Assembly: GCF_030272615.1 (NCBI RefSeq)
Contig: NC_081405.1
Coordinates: forward strand, 649,053,420-649,117,419
Source: Cryptomeria japonica
Lineage: Eukaryota > Streptophyta > Pinopsida > Cupressales > Cupressaceae
Reading direction: 5' to 3'
DNA: 64,000 nt
The translations under genes and the position numbers were made by a program. Below the pieces are notes generated by a model. The model searched no databases. It saw only the letters and a list, made by a program, of their open reading frames with translations, and was not told where the DNA came from. This document shows positions 35,501 through 47,982 of the stretch, one piece after another (positions within the stretch are counted from its first letter, which is position 1; each line of letters opens with the position of its first letter).

Positions 35501-36744
35501 TTAGACGAATATCACCATGGTTTAGTCCAACCAAAATGCACAAACGTCATTCTATTCATCAAAGACGTAATGCCATATTTGAAAACTTAAATGAAAGAGT
35601 TGAGGAGCATGAAACTTTTCTATTCCCCTCTACAAGATGTAGAAAGCAAAAGAAAAAAAAGGTCACCAATCGCTCAGGCATAGCAATACAAGAAGAAAGA
35701 GATATTATCATGCAGCAAGGTGAGTACATTTATTCATAGGTATTTGAGTAATTCACATATCAATACTTCTTATTTTTATTTCATATGTTAAACATATGTT
35801 TATTATAGGTTTGAATGATCAAGAAAGTACTCGACGACGTCGATTGCCTTTCTCCATTGATCTAAACCAAATGCTAACAGATGAAATACAAGCTGTAGAT
35901 AGTAAGTTAGTCAATATTAAACATTTTTATTAATTTTTATTGAAAAATACTCAATTCCTATCTCTAACCATTTTTTTGTACTTAATTAAACAAAAAGATA
36001 CAATTTCTAGAGATCAACCATCAATGCTTAGTATTATTTCAGCTCAAACATTTCAACAAACTGTTGCAGGTAATTATGAATTTTAATATTGTTTAGATTA
36101 ATTACGTAATGTGATTTTATACTTGAGCATTTTATCTAAGTTGATGTGTTACATGTGTACTTCAATGCAATTTCAGGTGATAAAGAAAAAGATCAACAAC
36201 ATATGCTGCCCTTTTCTATTGATCTTAACCAGACATCAATGAAAATGGATGCAATACAAACTAGATATGGTCACAAAATTATTAAATAAAAACAATCAAT
36301 TTTGTGTCTTTAGTTTGTAATTAATTTTATCTAAGCTGATGTGTTGAATGTGCTTGTTATTGCAGCATTAGAAGATCATCAAAAAAATCAAGAATATATG
36401 GTACCGATTTCTGTTGATCCTGAGAAGACAACAACAACAATAGTTGATGCCATGCAAGTTAGAGATGGTAATGAAATTGTGAAGTGAACTTCATTAATTT
36501 TTAGTCTTTAATATATAAATTAATTTTATACGTGATATATTAATGTGAATGTTATTGCAACTTTAGATGGCCAACAAAACTCTCAAAAAAACATGCAACC
36601 ATTTTCTATTGATCTTAATCAAATGAATGGACACAATGCAAAGCGGAAACGGTAAGTAAATTATGAAATGAACTTCAATCAAATTTGAGTCTTCAATTTG
36701 AAAATTAATCTTATAATGTCCTCATATGTATTTTCAGGTGTTGA
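32525..36744 (+). pseudogene. MULE transposase, FAR1-like, with introns; one stop codon
   Basis: Exons with GT-AG borders and matching phases join as 32525-32805, 32901-33537, 33635-33834, 33991-34062, 34142-34326, 34424-34909, 35004 to about 35056 (donor uncertain), 35146-35211, 35297-35719, then small exons to TGA 36742-36744. The N-terminal part resembles a FAR1 DNA-binding region (HCAYGP, RGCQAHFYVKV). The core fits the MULE transposase: AMDSTFSTNKYG, LLVFDEQEAGVPVAWAIS, FMTDDASAEIEAI, then CIWHVRRAWLKN. It would cut and rejoin DNA at the TIRs in the nucleus. A SWIM finger (CDCDWAKRGNTCKH) follows. TGA at 34444-34446, one transition from an Arg codon, interrupts an otherwise open model. 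A domesticated FAR1/FHY3 relative is the alternative, but the flanking TIRs favour a transposon. Confidence 0.8.
35809..36651 (+). other. Small-exon array in the transposase 3' end, three with PFSIDLNQ
   Basis: Five successive candidate exons lie at 35809-35901, 35998-36069, 36177-36269, 36366-36467 and 36567-36651 (93, 72, 93, 102 and 85 bp). All begin in phase 1 and the first four end in phase 1, so any can be gained or skipped without a frameshift. The first, third and fifth encode LPFSIDLNQ or QPFSIDLNQ and the fourth a diverged VPISVDPEK; the second lacks the motif. The DLN core recalls EAR-type repression motifs (DLNxxP), but the proline is not in the expected place, so that role is only a suggestion. 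The pattern looks like tandem exon duplication. Confidence 0.65.
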
Positions 36745-38790
36745 TGATATTCATATGGAGGATCATGATCAACACTTTTTTGGTTAATCACTATAGTGTA
36801 TTATTCTCCAATGTATTAATCGTTAAGTACTTTAACTCTATTTTAAAATTAGAGCTTGGAGGGAGTGGATTGTGGAATTAAGATAAAGACATTATTTGTA
36901 TATTGTACTTTTGAGTTAGACTACTATTGTATATGTGAAAAATTGGCTCATCCTTTTGTAAGCTGTTGTGAAATTTATGTGTAGTGACTTACTCACTTCC
37001 ACAATGGTCACATTTATTATTATATATATAATACAAAGTTGCAATGATATATCTCCTATGCTTATATTTGACAACAAATTTGGTAGTGTGAGTTCTCTCA
37101 TATTGTGACTATAACTAATATGAATGATATGTGCATTTCCAATGGATTTGATTTCCAATCATGGTGGTAGCTCTATGATGCTTTATATTTTCATTTCTAT
37201 ATTATATCTATTCATCATCTTGGTGTATTTATGTTGTCTCCCACTTCCCATTCAACATTGTCTCATCATTCAATCTATTGTATTCTGTAAGGGGTGGTAT
37301 TTATATTTGAAGATTATCTAGGTATGAATTTTATTTATCTATGTTTGAAAAATGGACAATAAAGATATTTTAAAAATTAGGCATATAAATTATGAATAAA
37401 AAATTTATATATATAAATTAAAAAATAACCAATTTGTTAAAACTTCTTCTTATTCTTATTCTCTAATGAAAAATATTTGGCTCTTCCATATTTCAGCTAT
37501 ATTAATGATGTTGCTTACTAAATCTCATAAGGTCTTGAAAAGATTTCAAATTAGAGGACAAATTTAACATGTAGAAGGTGTAGATTCGTTTCACAAAGGT
37601 TAGAATTTCATTGTTTCCTACCACACTTATTTGAGCCTTCCTAGGGAATTTATTGATCCATTTGAAAGTTGATCATAAATGAAGTTTTCAAGGGTATAGG
37701 GGAATTTGACATTCAAACAATATCTATCTTTACATACGCATTTGACCTTTATAGGGGAAGTTGCTTTCATGTTTTGTAGGTTTCATATATTTTTGACACC
37801 TCATTGTGATGCACATTAATGTCTCTCTAACATATCTATGTTATGGGATTTTTTTTTACTTGCAATTTATGCCAATATTTGTCTAAGGCCATGTACAAAC
37901 ACGTGGGAATAAATTTTTTTAAAAATGAATGTGCGAGAGTGCATTTTACCAAAAAGAAACAAAGTATAGTGTTATACTAAAGTATCGGACAAATACACAT
38001 CAATGACATGTTAAATAATACTGATAAAATTGAACCCAAAAGATCGTTTCGATGGTCTTGCTTCTCTTCTACAACATTATCCGCCGTTCGATGAAAAACC
38101 GAGGTCATCTCTTTCAAATAAGATGCCTTCGACGTAATTATTAAAAGAGTTAAATTATAAATATCATTATTAATATATAATATCATTTAAAATATTATAT
38201 TACAAGTAAAAAAATATTTTCTATAATTCTTAATTATTATTATTTTAATTATATTTTTATAATATTAACTATAAATCTCACTTCAATAAAATAGTATTAA
38301 TAATTATTATATATTATAATTGTTATATTAAAAATATAATTTTTTTAAACATAATTCTAAAATGATCATATATTAAAATGATCAAAAAAAAAATTATCCA
38401 CTATTGGCACATGTGATATTTATTAAATGAACTTTTCATTATCAATTTTTTGGTACCTTTCCCCCTAATATATATATATATATAATTAATTGAGTGAAAA
38501 TGGGTTTTTTTTAATGACTAAATGAAAAGTATTTAAATTTATGACTAAAAATTTGTATATATTAAAATAATCAAAAAGAAAATTGTTCATTATTGATACA
38601 TATGATATTTATTAAATGAACTTTTCATTATCATTTTTGAAATTTTGAATTTTTTTTTTTTTTTTAAATATTGTGATTCATCTTGACTTCCACATGTTGC
38701 ATATTGGCTGATTAATTAATAAAGATAAAAACAATTCCAGACTATTGGCGAGTGCAACATCACAATAGATAACCATAAACCTACAGGAAA
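36745..38790. other. Element interior 3' of the transposase; local repeat
   Basis: The first part is presumably 3' UTR. A block at about 38362-38450 is repeated at about 38550-38640 (shared ATATTTATTAAATGAACTTT). Otherwise it is AT-rich with nothing recognised. Confidence 0.5.
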
Positions 38791-39165
38791 TGCAACAGGT
38801 TAAAAAAACGATTAAGAAAATGTGAAAGTAATATTAAAAAAAAAAGAGAAAGTGAAAACCGATGAAAAATTAACCTATTTCTTTTGCACATATCGGAAGC
38901 TGTTAATTTGAAAGGGTTTCTGAGTATACCACAGTCACAACCCTACAAAACCACAAAACGGAACGGCACGCAGGCGGAGGGGGTAAATCCGGAATCTGCA
39001 GGAAAAAGGGAAATTCGGACCGGCAGACGTGTAGCGAGCGGTTTGAGGCGACGTCCTTTCATGGGCACCTTTCACGTAGGTGGGCAGACACGAACGCGGA
39101 GGGGCACGGACCGAAGAAGCACGGCTATCCAAGCGGTGCAAATTTTCCCCTGGATAGCCAGTGCC
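38791..39165 (-). repeat. Right terminal inverted repeat
   Basis: It is the reverse complement of 25501-25862 with a few percent difference and one 25-bp length change. It is GC-rich and ends at GCCAGTGCC (39157-39165), beyond which similarity stops. Confidence 0.9.
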
Positions 39166-42100
39166 CACGCGGAAGATCTAGCCTAGTGCACAATCTACAG
39201 ATTCAATCAAGAGAATTTGTCAAAATGATTTGAGTTCAGTTGCCTGCTTTACTTATTCAGAAATGTCTTTTCTCATTAATTGTGTTGTCATATCTACTAT
39301 AAAACAGAAATAGTAATAAAAATGCAGGTGGAGCTTTGGTACCAAACATTAAATTTTTGACAATTTTTTATGGTTGATTTATTTCCCCGATACTTTCAGT
39401 CGTTGAAGCCCAGACCATACCTACTAATTGTGGCAAGTCCCACATGATTTTAACATCAATTGCGTGTATATTAGACTAAAAATTGACAAATAATATAATC
39501 TTTATTCGAGTATGTTCACACACATTGTTCTTGACTCACACTCTTTTCATTTATGTATTTGAGTTAGATACACAAATTTGGTTTACTTTTGTAAATTATA
39601 AAGATGAATTTAAAATTTTCAAATTTGGATTCTTTGTCAATTTCTTTCAATCAGTTGTAATGAATCGATTTGAATTCAAATTTTGTTAATTTGTGAGTTA
39701 ATTTGGTATTGAAATATATAATCTTGATTCATTTTAAATCCATTCAAGTATGAGCATTCAAGAGATATACATAGCAAAATCAAAGTATCATCTTCTTGCA
39801 TCAACATTTAACAAGCATCGCATGCTTGGATCTTGACCTCAATTTTTGTTTCATACCATTGATTCAACAAGAAGGATTTTATCAAGGAAGAATGCCCAAG
39901 CCTAGCAAGACTCCAACAATACATATGGACTCCAACCTTTGATGAAAAACTGGAGACACTAAGGCAATCATTATTCTTATAGAAAAATTGATGGATCCTC
40001 GTGTGTAAGCTGAAATCTCTAATAAGGTTCAGATTTGTGCATGAAGGTTAGTTCAATAATCATAGAAGTGAACCAAATTATTAGATAGAAAGTTGGCGAA
40101 TAAAAAAATGTTGATAAATTGAAGAATCGATTCTTGACAAATAACACAGTATTATCTCTATCAATTTTTGATATCACTAACATTATTTAATTTTATGCAT
40201 TTATTTTAATTTTATTATCACTCCAAACTCTTTGATCTAAGATAGTCTTGTGTCATTTGAACAATTTATTATATTGTCCTAGATCTATTTGAAAAAGATT
40301 GATTATTTTCCTTTTCATTTTCATAAACCCATATCATCTTACACCCTTAAGCTCTTGGCCTTAATTTATTTTAATTTTATTAAATATCAGTCTTTCTATT
40401 TTTTAATTATAGTTATCATTTATTGATTTCCTTGTTTTATCTTTTTATATTATTTTATGGTTAATGCGTTAATTTTATGTCATAGTATCATCATAATCGT
40501 CATTTTATTTTGAGAAAATTTACTTACCTTAATCCTAATATGACTTCATATTTGATTGAACATAAATCATCAAAGATTCTATGGATAATACTCATCACGA
40601 GGAAGAGAATATTTATCATGATGCAAATGTAGAGAAGAAATATCTTTCTTTCATTATATAATTGCTTTTTTGAAAGTTTACTAATGCTACTTCTCTCAAA
40701 TAGTTAGCTAAGTCTCTTCAAATTTTGTAGATTAATGTACATTTTGATTCAAATATTTTATGAGGCCCCTTCTTCTCCAACACATTTATCTTCACTTATG
40801 GTTCCTTCATCCACTCGTAAGACTAAGATCCATAACTCTACCTACAAAAACTCTCGTACTCTTCCTACTACAATGAATACCCTCACATTTCTTCCTCTAG
40901 TGTCATGCCTAGTCCATCTTCCATTAATGCCCCTCTTAGATCTTACCTTACAAGTGGCTTTCTTTTCCTCTATCCTTCTAGTACTATACCTACCTTCATG
41001 CTATTTCACTAATACAATTTCTTTCTCTTGGTTACTAGTACCCCTCCTTTCTCCTTGCCCACTATCTCTCCCCCTTATTAATGTAGCCTAGGTTAGAGAG
41101 TTTGATTAAAAATAACCTAATCGAGCAACTCACAATTTTATCAACACATGGATATAAAAATATAAAGTAATGATAAAGAGTAACAATAAACTTATTAATT
41201 CCATTTAACTCAATACAAACTTCTTACAAAATTATATAATTCTACAAAAGTTGTAAACACTTCTTGTAATTACTAGTTTTTATAAAATTTAAACATTCTT
41301 TGAAAAATCTCCTATTCATTCTTTTTTTCCTTCTTCCTAGCCATCCAACTCCACTATTTAACATGAAGGATCTTGCTTCTCCTCTCTCTCCTCCCCCCCC
41401 CCCCCTTTTGCTAGTCCCAACCAACAATCTCCTATCCTTCTATATTCTACTAAAAGTAAATAAGAATGAAACAGTAATATCCTTTGCATAATTATTAGTT
41501 CGACAAAGAAGTCATTTTTAGTTTTTGGAGTAGAAAATCCTTACAAATTAGGATGCATTCAAGAAAGCTTGTCATCCATTGTATCTTTTGATACCAATAT
41601 GCAAAACATTCACATGAAATAGCATAAATGGAGACAATCCATAATCAATTGAATGACTAAGGAAAAATGATAATAAACCATATAGAAGAGAATGTGAACA
41701 AGACAATGCCTAGTTATATAAATTAGTTTTTATAATGTAGAATTGTTGCTCTAGTAGGAGTCAAATAACTAGGTAGAAAATTCATTGCACATTTACTACT
41801 AGAGGTAATAAATAACTTTCAATCTGGAAGGTTTTGGCCATGTCGAGGATAGTTAATATAAAGATATAAACTATTTTAGAAAAAGTTACAAATATTGTTA
41901 GATAAAGAAAAGTAAGCTATATGACATACACATGAGATCATGACCTTCCCAAAGTAGCAACTATACTTACATATCTAGTAAAGTCCAACATTACATCTAT
42001 TCAACAAAATATACAATTCAACATTAAGAACTTTTAATTCCTATCATATCCTCGGGGTATGATAAATTGAATCAAATAAATACTGAAAAACACACATGAT

Positions 42101-42689
42101 GTCTTACTATAGAACACTACATGGTCCCTATTGCAAAGCACACACAACTACAATATTTTTTATAACAATTAAAATGTCAAAGAATATCATATAGTAGCTT
42201 GATTCGTGATTATAACGACATAAGGATCACTTGTAGCATAGCTATAAAAGCTTGAAAGATTTTTTAAAAAAGTGCATCCTTCCTTTAACATTCTCTAAAA
42301 AGGAAAGATGATAAAAACCAAAAAAGAAAACATAAAAATAATAAATAGAATAGGAAACATAAACCACTACTATTTTTGATGATGTAGAATTGTCCCTGAA
42401 TTTAGATGGCCTTAAATGAAGCATGCCTAGCAAGTGGAATGTTCCATGAGTTTGAGGCTCACAATTTTTTAAAAAAATTTGGGACTAAAATACCATCTTT
42501 ACTCTAATCCAAGTTATATATTTATCTACTTAATTTTTCTTTTTCACAAATATTAAGTACTTGTCTTTCCCCTTGTCTTATTATTTTCTCGTGAAACAAT
42601 ATATATTCTTGATTTATCCTTTAATTTCTTTGGCCAATGTTACACCCACTTATCTACTTGTAAAGTCGAATTTTTATTTAATTATATAC
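39166..42689. other. Intergenic, nothing firm recognised
   Basis: This is mostly AT-rich unique sequence. It has a run of about 13 C at 41393-41405. Frames such as 40735-41091 lack motifs. The part after about 41100 may include a worn LTR of the decayed Gypsy that follows, but no partner LTR was found. Confidence 0.4.
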
Positions 42690-43720
42690 TTGTTTATCCT
42701 TCACAACAAGGATGCAAATTTTGTTATGCTAAAAATTGGTGAGATAATTAATTCTTTTGAGAGCTCTATCTGATAGACACCTTTTGTTAACTTCCTCAAG
42801 ACCCTATATGGTCATATTACCTTTCATTTTAGATCTTTCATGAGTTCCCTCTAGAAACTGCTCCTTACATGAGAAATACCAAATCTCCAAAACTAAAATA
42901 TTAGATATTTACTCTTGAAATCAACATGTGGCTTGTGATTAGTGGTGTTCTCATTCAATTCTTCCCTCACTCTTCCCTCACTTTGTTAGATAATTCTTAA
43001 ATATGCATGATACTTCTCCCTTCTATGCTATTTGCACTTCTCAATTCACCCACTTCTTTTGGACTATACCCAACTTGTTTTACTACTTTCAACAATTGTC
43101 AAACTCTTGCCTATTTTTTACTTTCCATTTAACCAACTCACTCTAAACTTGTTTGCATCCTTCACAATAGCATATAAATTCTTTCTTTCATCATCCATAA
43201 CCTCCAAAGCAAACTATGAAGACCTTTCTAATGAAACATAATAGGGTCCATAGGTATACATCACATAGAATATTATCCTTGTATGAACCAACTATGAACC
43301 AATTTACAAACTAAATAGACATTATTAATTTATTATAATTTGATGTCCCTTTTGCAACCATGAAACTTCATAAAGGCTTGGATGTTAATTAATTTTTAAA
43401 CCCATTTTCTCTACCATTTTAGAAGAAACCAAGTTATTTGTAGTACCATTACCAACTTTCTCTTTACAACACTTGGATCTAAATTAACATATGAGAACAC
43501 TCCTCTTCATTTTTAATGGTTCATTATATTCTACTAATGGCTCATTATGCTCTATTTCTTCTATATATTCAAGTGACACAACACTTTCTTGATTTTCCTA
43601 ATCAATATGATTTCTAACTACACCTTTTTTATTATTGTCCTCTTTAATTTAATGACATCCATATACCCTATTACCAACTTCCCCACACCTGTAAAAAATT
43701 CTATTGTACCCTATATGTTA
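42690..43720 (-). pseudogene. Decayed Gypsy: gag knuckle, protease, integrase tail
   Basis: On the minus strand, in order, there is a zinc knuckle reduced to FYRCGEVGNRVYGC (about 43640-43685, a Cys and the His lost). Next is a retropepsin-like stretch KCCKEKVGNGTTNNLVSSKM followed by KMGLK and VSWLQKG (about 43350-43480), with the catalytic Asp lost (NGTT for DSG-like). Then come a post-protease DDERKNLYAIVKDANKF (about 43140-43190) and, at about 42760-42890, an integrase C-terminal piece with FGDLVFL and GVYQIEL. RT and RNase H are missing between the last two, so a deletion removed them. Many stops make it inert. Confidence 0.65.
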
Positions 43721-44259
43721 TTTATTACTAACCCATCCTATTTATGTATACTATCTTCCTCCTATGCCATCCTATTTTTGCATATTATCTTCCTCCTATG
43801 CCTCGGCTAGAATGATTATTTTGATGAAATAAATATTTCTTAATATATTTTATTTCCCTTACAAGTCTTCAGATTAATTTAGAACCACAAAAATCTGGAG
43901 GAATGCTGAATTTAGAACCATTGCTACATTTGATAAAGCCACCATATCTACTTCTAAAAATAACAAATATACTGAATCTAGTAAGTTGCCATCAAATTTA
44001 GAGTTCGAACCCATCAAATTCAGTAGATTTAATAGTTGCACAAGGTTTACTAAGCTATGTAAAGGGATCTATAGTAGGTCTATGGCGGAGCTTAAAGCCA
44101 CACTAACCTTGATAAAAGGTTTGTGGCTCTCCCTAAAGAGGGGTCCATGGCTTATGAACAAATCAAACTTTTTGAGACTTTACACTAGCCATAGGATGCC
44201 ATGTCCTTAATGATGTTCGAAAGAATGTTTCATATTACAAGATATTTGAGCTTCATTTT
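43721..44259. other. Spacer, nothing recognised
   Basis: Short sequence between the Gypsy remnant and the duplicated gene segment. The frame at 43986-44210 has no recognisable motif. Confidence 0.35.
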
Positions 44260-44916
44260 GCCTCCAACACTCAAGAGTTCAAACTCAACTATCATATCAA
44301 ACTTTCACCACTCTAATGTGGGATCCAAGAGTGTACAATTGACCTAATCTCTTCTGCACAACTGATCTAAATCTAAAAAATTTAAAATTGAACCTACATT
44401 CCTCACTTCTAATAGTCATTATGAACAAACTAAACTGCAAATTATTTCAAATTAGACACAAGGGTGATGTATTTAAAGACTACCCTAATTCATTTAAATC
44501 ATGTAGTACATATTTAAGATAGAGAGAATCTAGTACATATATACATCACAAGCGAAACCTTGCAACATGAACATTACTTCCACATCCAATGGGCATATTG
44601 CATGACTGCTAATTGTCTTCGATCTTTATACATTATCATTGGGTCAATCCAATTAGGAATTGCCAAACAAATCCTTACCCAACAAATTCCCAAACAGGGC
44701 CTATTGACACTGTTTTCTCAGATACAACTATATCAAATTGAGACAAATTTTCCCAATCATCAAAATATGACAAACTACAGCCTTGTTAGACATAGATCCT
44801 GTTATGACAGTCAAAATGTGACCCTGTAATGACAGTCAAAATATTAGTGTCTGGATTTGAAGTTTCTAATATAACTGGAAAGCGATATCCTTTTCTGCAG
44901 CCCCATGTTTATGTCC

Positions 44917-47900
44917 TCAGATCCACATTTGTGGTTGAGGGGCGTTACAATAAGATTGCTCCCTCACCAGCATCAATTCCTTTTCTATGAAGGCAGCAGG
45001 AGTGAACATGAATTTGTATGTCTTACACTCTCCCAAGGGAAAACTATCGTCAATGCGGGCACCACTTCCCCTTTTGTTTGTGTATCCTGGATAATCTGTT
45101 ATTCTGAAAGTGACACAATCCTTTAAAGAAAGTCCGGCCTTCATTGCTTCTCCTACCAAATTCCATTTTCCATATGTCAACCCCTCCTTGTGGCTGACAT
45201 GGATTTCTCCCATACAGCTCAGGAGCATTCTTGCACTCTGAAAAAACTTACTCACTAAATCCCTGTGCTTATTAATAACCTCATCGCTGTCTTCCTTGCC
45301 CCAAAAGCCTGAATGAGGGAAATTAAACACAATTCTGTCAAACATGGTTCCCTTGAAGATCCCCAGCTGATTTATTATGGTTGCATCCACATCATGCAGC
45401 ACACATGCTCCACGACTTAGTAAGTTAAAAATTGAATTCCCCGCAGATTTGTAAAATCTTAAAACCATCTCTGCATTTAAAATATTCATGGATATATTAA
45501 CTAAATGGTCTAAAGAAGTCACAATAGAAATATTCAGAACAGAGTAATATACAATTAGGGAGAATTGAATACAAATTATGCCAGACCTTTGCTATTAAGT
45601 GATGTTGCTACAATATTCTCTGCAGACCCAAATGCTGTGGCCAAGGAAGAAGAAAACGAGAAGTCTCCCTCTCCAACCAACAGAATCCTATGTAGGCTGG
45701 AATAGTGCATATGTATGGTCTGGAATGGGATGAACCTCTGCAGAAATTTGCTTACAAAAAACCTACAGTCAGCTCATATTTAGACCAATATCCACATTCA
45801 AGAATGTCCCCACACAGGACAAAGCGATTCTCCTCCCCCTTAGAGTTGCTCATTTGAAAACAAAATCAATTTTGACAATAAATTTAAAGAATCTGACATC
45901 CTCTCAACCTTTTCTTGAAGATATTACAAAATGTTTTCTGAAAAGTGGCCAATACTTTGCATAAAACTATAAAATCCTAACAGTTGCAAAAGATTTCTTC
46001 TACCTTTGCCAAAGTAGCAGTTTTTCAATTTTGAACTAATTACTAATTAGAGTACTGTAATAAAACCACCTGGTATTCAAGTTACTGGTTCTCCGGGCAC
46101 CCAATAAAATCATTTAAAAAAAAAAGATGCATCAGTCTGCTAATAAGAAGTAAAAATTAATCATTGCAAAGAGTAACTCAGCCATAATATTAAACAGGGT
46201 TGCATTGGAGCTCTCTTCATTAAAAATACCAACACAGCTAATCAATAAGCCTTTTCCTCTAGAAGGTGTTTACTCATCAACTTTGTTACTATTATTGGAT
46301 CAGCTTTTTATATGAATTCTGAAATACCCATTCTTATCTGTCTTTTAACTCCTCCCAGCTTCAGGGTCTTCTTGAAACGTTGACTGCTATCTTGACTTCT
46401 ACTGGAATCACATTGGCTCACACCTTAATTTCCACAAGAACCAGTTGCCGTCAACTGTACCTTACTGTCATACCAGTTTACAGCTATCCTTGACCATTCA
46501 AGTGTCCTCAAAGCAGCTAGCCCTCAAGCGTACCACACTCTCGTCAATCCTTGATATAGCTACCCTTGCAGTTTCCATCTTCCCTTGATTTCCAATTACA
46601 GTACCCCAAAAATAAAACTGTAGACTGCAACACTCTGAAACAGATTGTCCAAATCTTCGGCACTGCGATTTTATTCCATTCACCTCAGAACACCTATAAA
46701 TCCAAACAGCCCTACAACATGACCTCTTATTACCGTATTTTTCGTGTACCATATACACCTTCAACACTAAAATCAGAAACATTAGGGCCAGGACCAAGAA
46801 GTAAAGACCAGATGAGAAAACATATTCGCAGTTCAGAAAGGAACAAACCCAAATTCCTAATGCCCAACAACCCCTTAAAAAGAACCAGTGTCTCCATACT
46901 CCTGAAATCGCCCAAAAAAGCAAAACCCGTCCTGAAATTGCCCAAAAAAAAACCTCATCCTCTAAAATTGGAGAAACGAAAACCTAAAATGTGGCAAAAA
47001 CAAACCTAAAAAGAGTGCTCACCATTGCAAAACCTCAGTTGACGCAACCTTGTCAACACCCTCCAAGCCTTAAAGTCAAAATTATAGCCTCTTTTAACTA
47101 AACCCTCAGATTATTACTGGGAGCAGACTCCCAGTCCAACAGACAGCACTAAGCCATAAGTTACCAGGGCACCCATACAGTTGCATACATTTTTGAAAAC
47201 TAAATCTGCCAGAGCATTAGCCAAACTTGATCCTGCTCCAACTCTTCCCCCTACTGCCATTATGGTACATTGAAGCACATCCCAAAACCACTAACCCTTA
47301 ATATAAATTCATATAATTGAGTAACCATTAAGACATACCCCAGATTGCATGCATTCTGTTGTGGGTAGTATAGTTTTTTTTTAAACTAACGCTGCCAAAG
47401 CATTAGTCAAACTCGATACTGGCTCCAATTCTTCCCTCTACCGCCATTATAGTAAATCAAAGCACATCCAAAACCCACTAACCCTTAATATAAATTCATA
47501 TAATTGAGTACCCATTATAACATACCCCAGATTGCATGCATTCTGTTGTGGGTACTACAGTTTTATGAAAACTAACTCTGCCAGAGCATTAGCCAAACTT
47601 GATACAGCTCCAATTCTTCCCTCTACCCCCGTTATAGTACATTAAAGCACATCCGAAAAACACTAACCCTTAATATAAATTCATATAATTGAGTAACCAT
47701 TATAACATACCCAAGATTAAATGCATTCTGTTGTAGGTGGTAAAGATTTTTGAAAACTAAAAGCATTAGCCAAACTTCATACTGCTCCAACTCTTCCCCC
47801 TACTGCCATTATAGTACATTAAAGGATATCCCAAAACCACTAACGCTAAAAATAAATTCATATGATTGAGTAACCATTAAAACATACCCAAGAGAAAGCA

Positions 47901-47982
47901 AACTTACTTGGGAAAGCACTGCTCCTTCTATCTGCCTCTGTAATTCTTGAAGGATTGTATTGCCATATGGAAGCTGCTCCAT
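44917..47982 (-). CDS. DUF2431 (BMT5-like) methyltransferase-domain protein, copy 1
   Basis: Three exons join with good borders: 47908-47982, 45587-45737 and 44917-45470, about 260 residues in all. Exon 1 (MEQLPYGNTILQELQRQIEG) is a short helical start. Exon 2 holds the SAM-binding motif ILLVGEGDFSFSSSLATAFG. Exon 3 has ACVLHDVDAT, FDRIVFNFPHSGFWGKED, HVSHK, WNLVGEA, DYPGYTNKRGSG and SFPLGECKTYKF, the full order of the plant DUF2431 family (PF10354). In yeast the related BMT5 methylates a 25S rRNA uridine N3; the plant substrate is unknown. The frame is intact to the end. Splice phases (0, then 1) agree with copy 2, which has the same exon lengths where visible. Exon 1 is the least certain part. 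Confidence 0.85.
47170..47890. repeat. 185-bp minisatellite in intron 1, copy 1
   Basis: Four units, marked by ATTCATATAATTGAGTA at about 47306, 47493, 47679 and 47857, are spaced 178-187 bp apart. Each has a CAGAGCATTAGCCAAACTTG part and a GCATGCATTCTGTTGTGGG part. The last unit runs to within about 15 bp of the exon 1 splice donor (47907). Confidence 0.88.

Noticed and set aside
46566-47009. 147-codon plus-strand ORF with a Lys/Pro-rich tail
   Set aside because: It lies in intron 1 of DUF2431 copy 1; the counterpart in copy 2 is broken into different frames, so it is not conserved as protein.
47170-47890. Regularly spaced repeats as a CRISPR-like array
   Set aside because: Units are about 185 bp of near-continuous tandem repeat without distinct spacers, in a plant intron.
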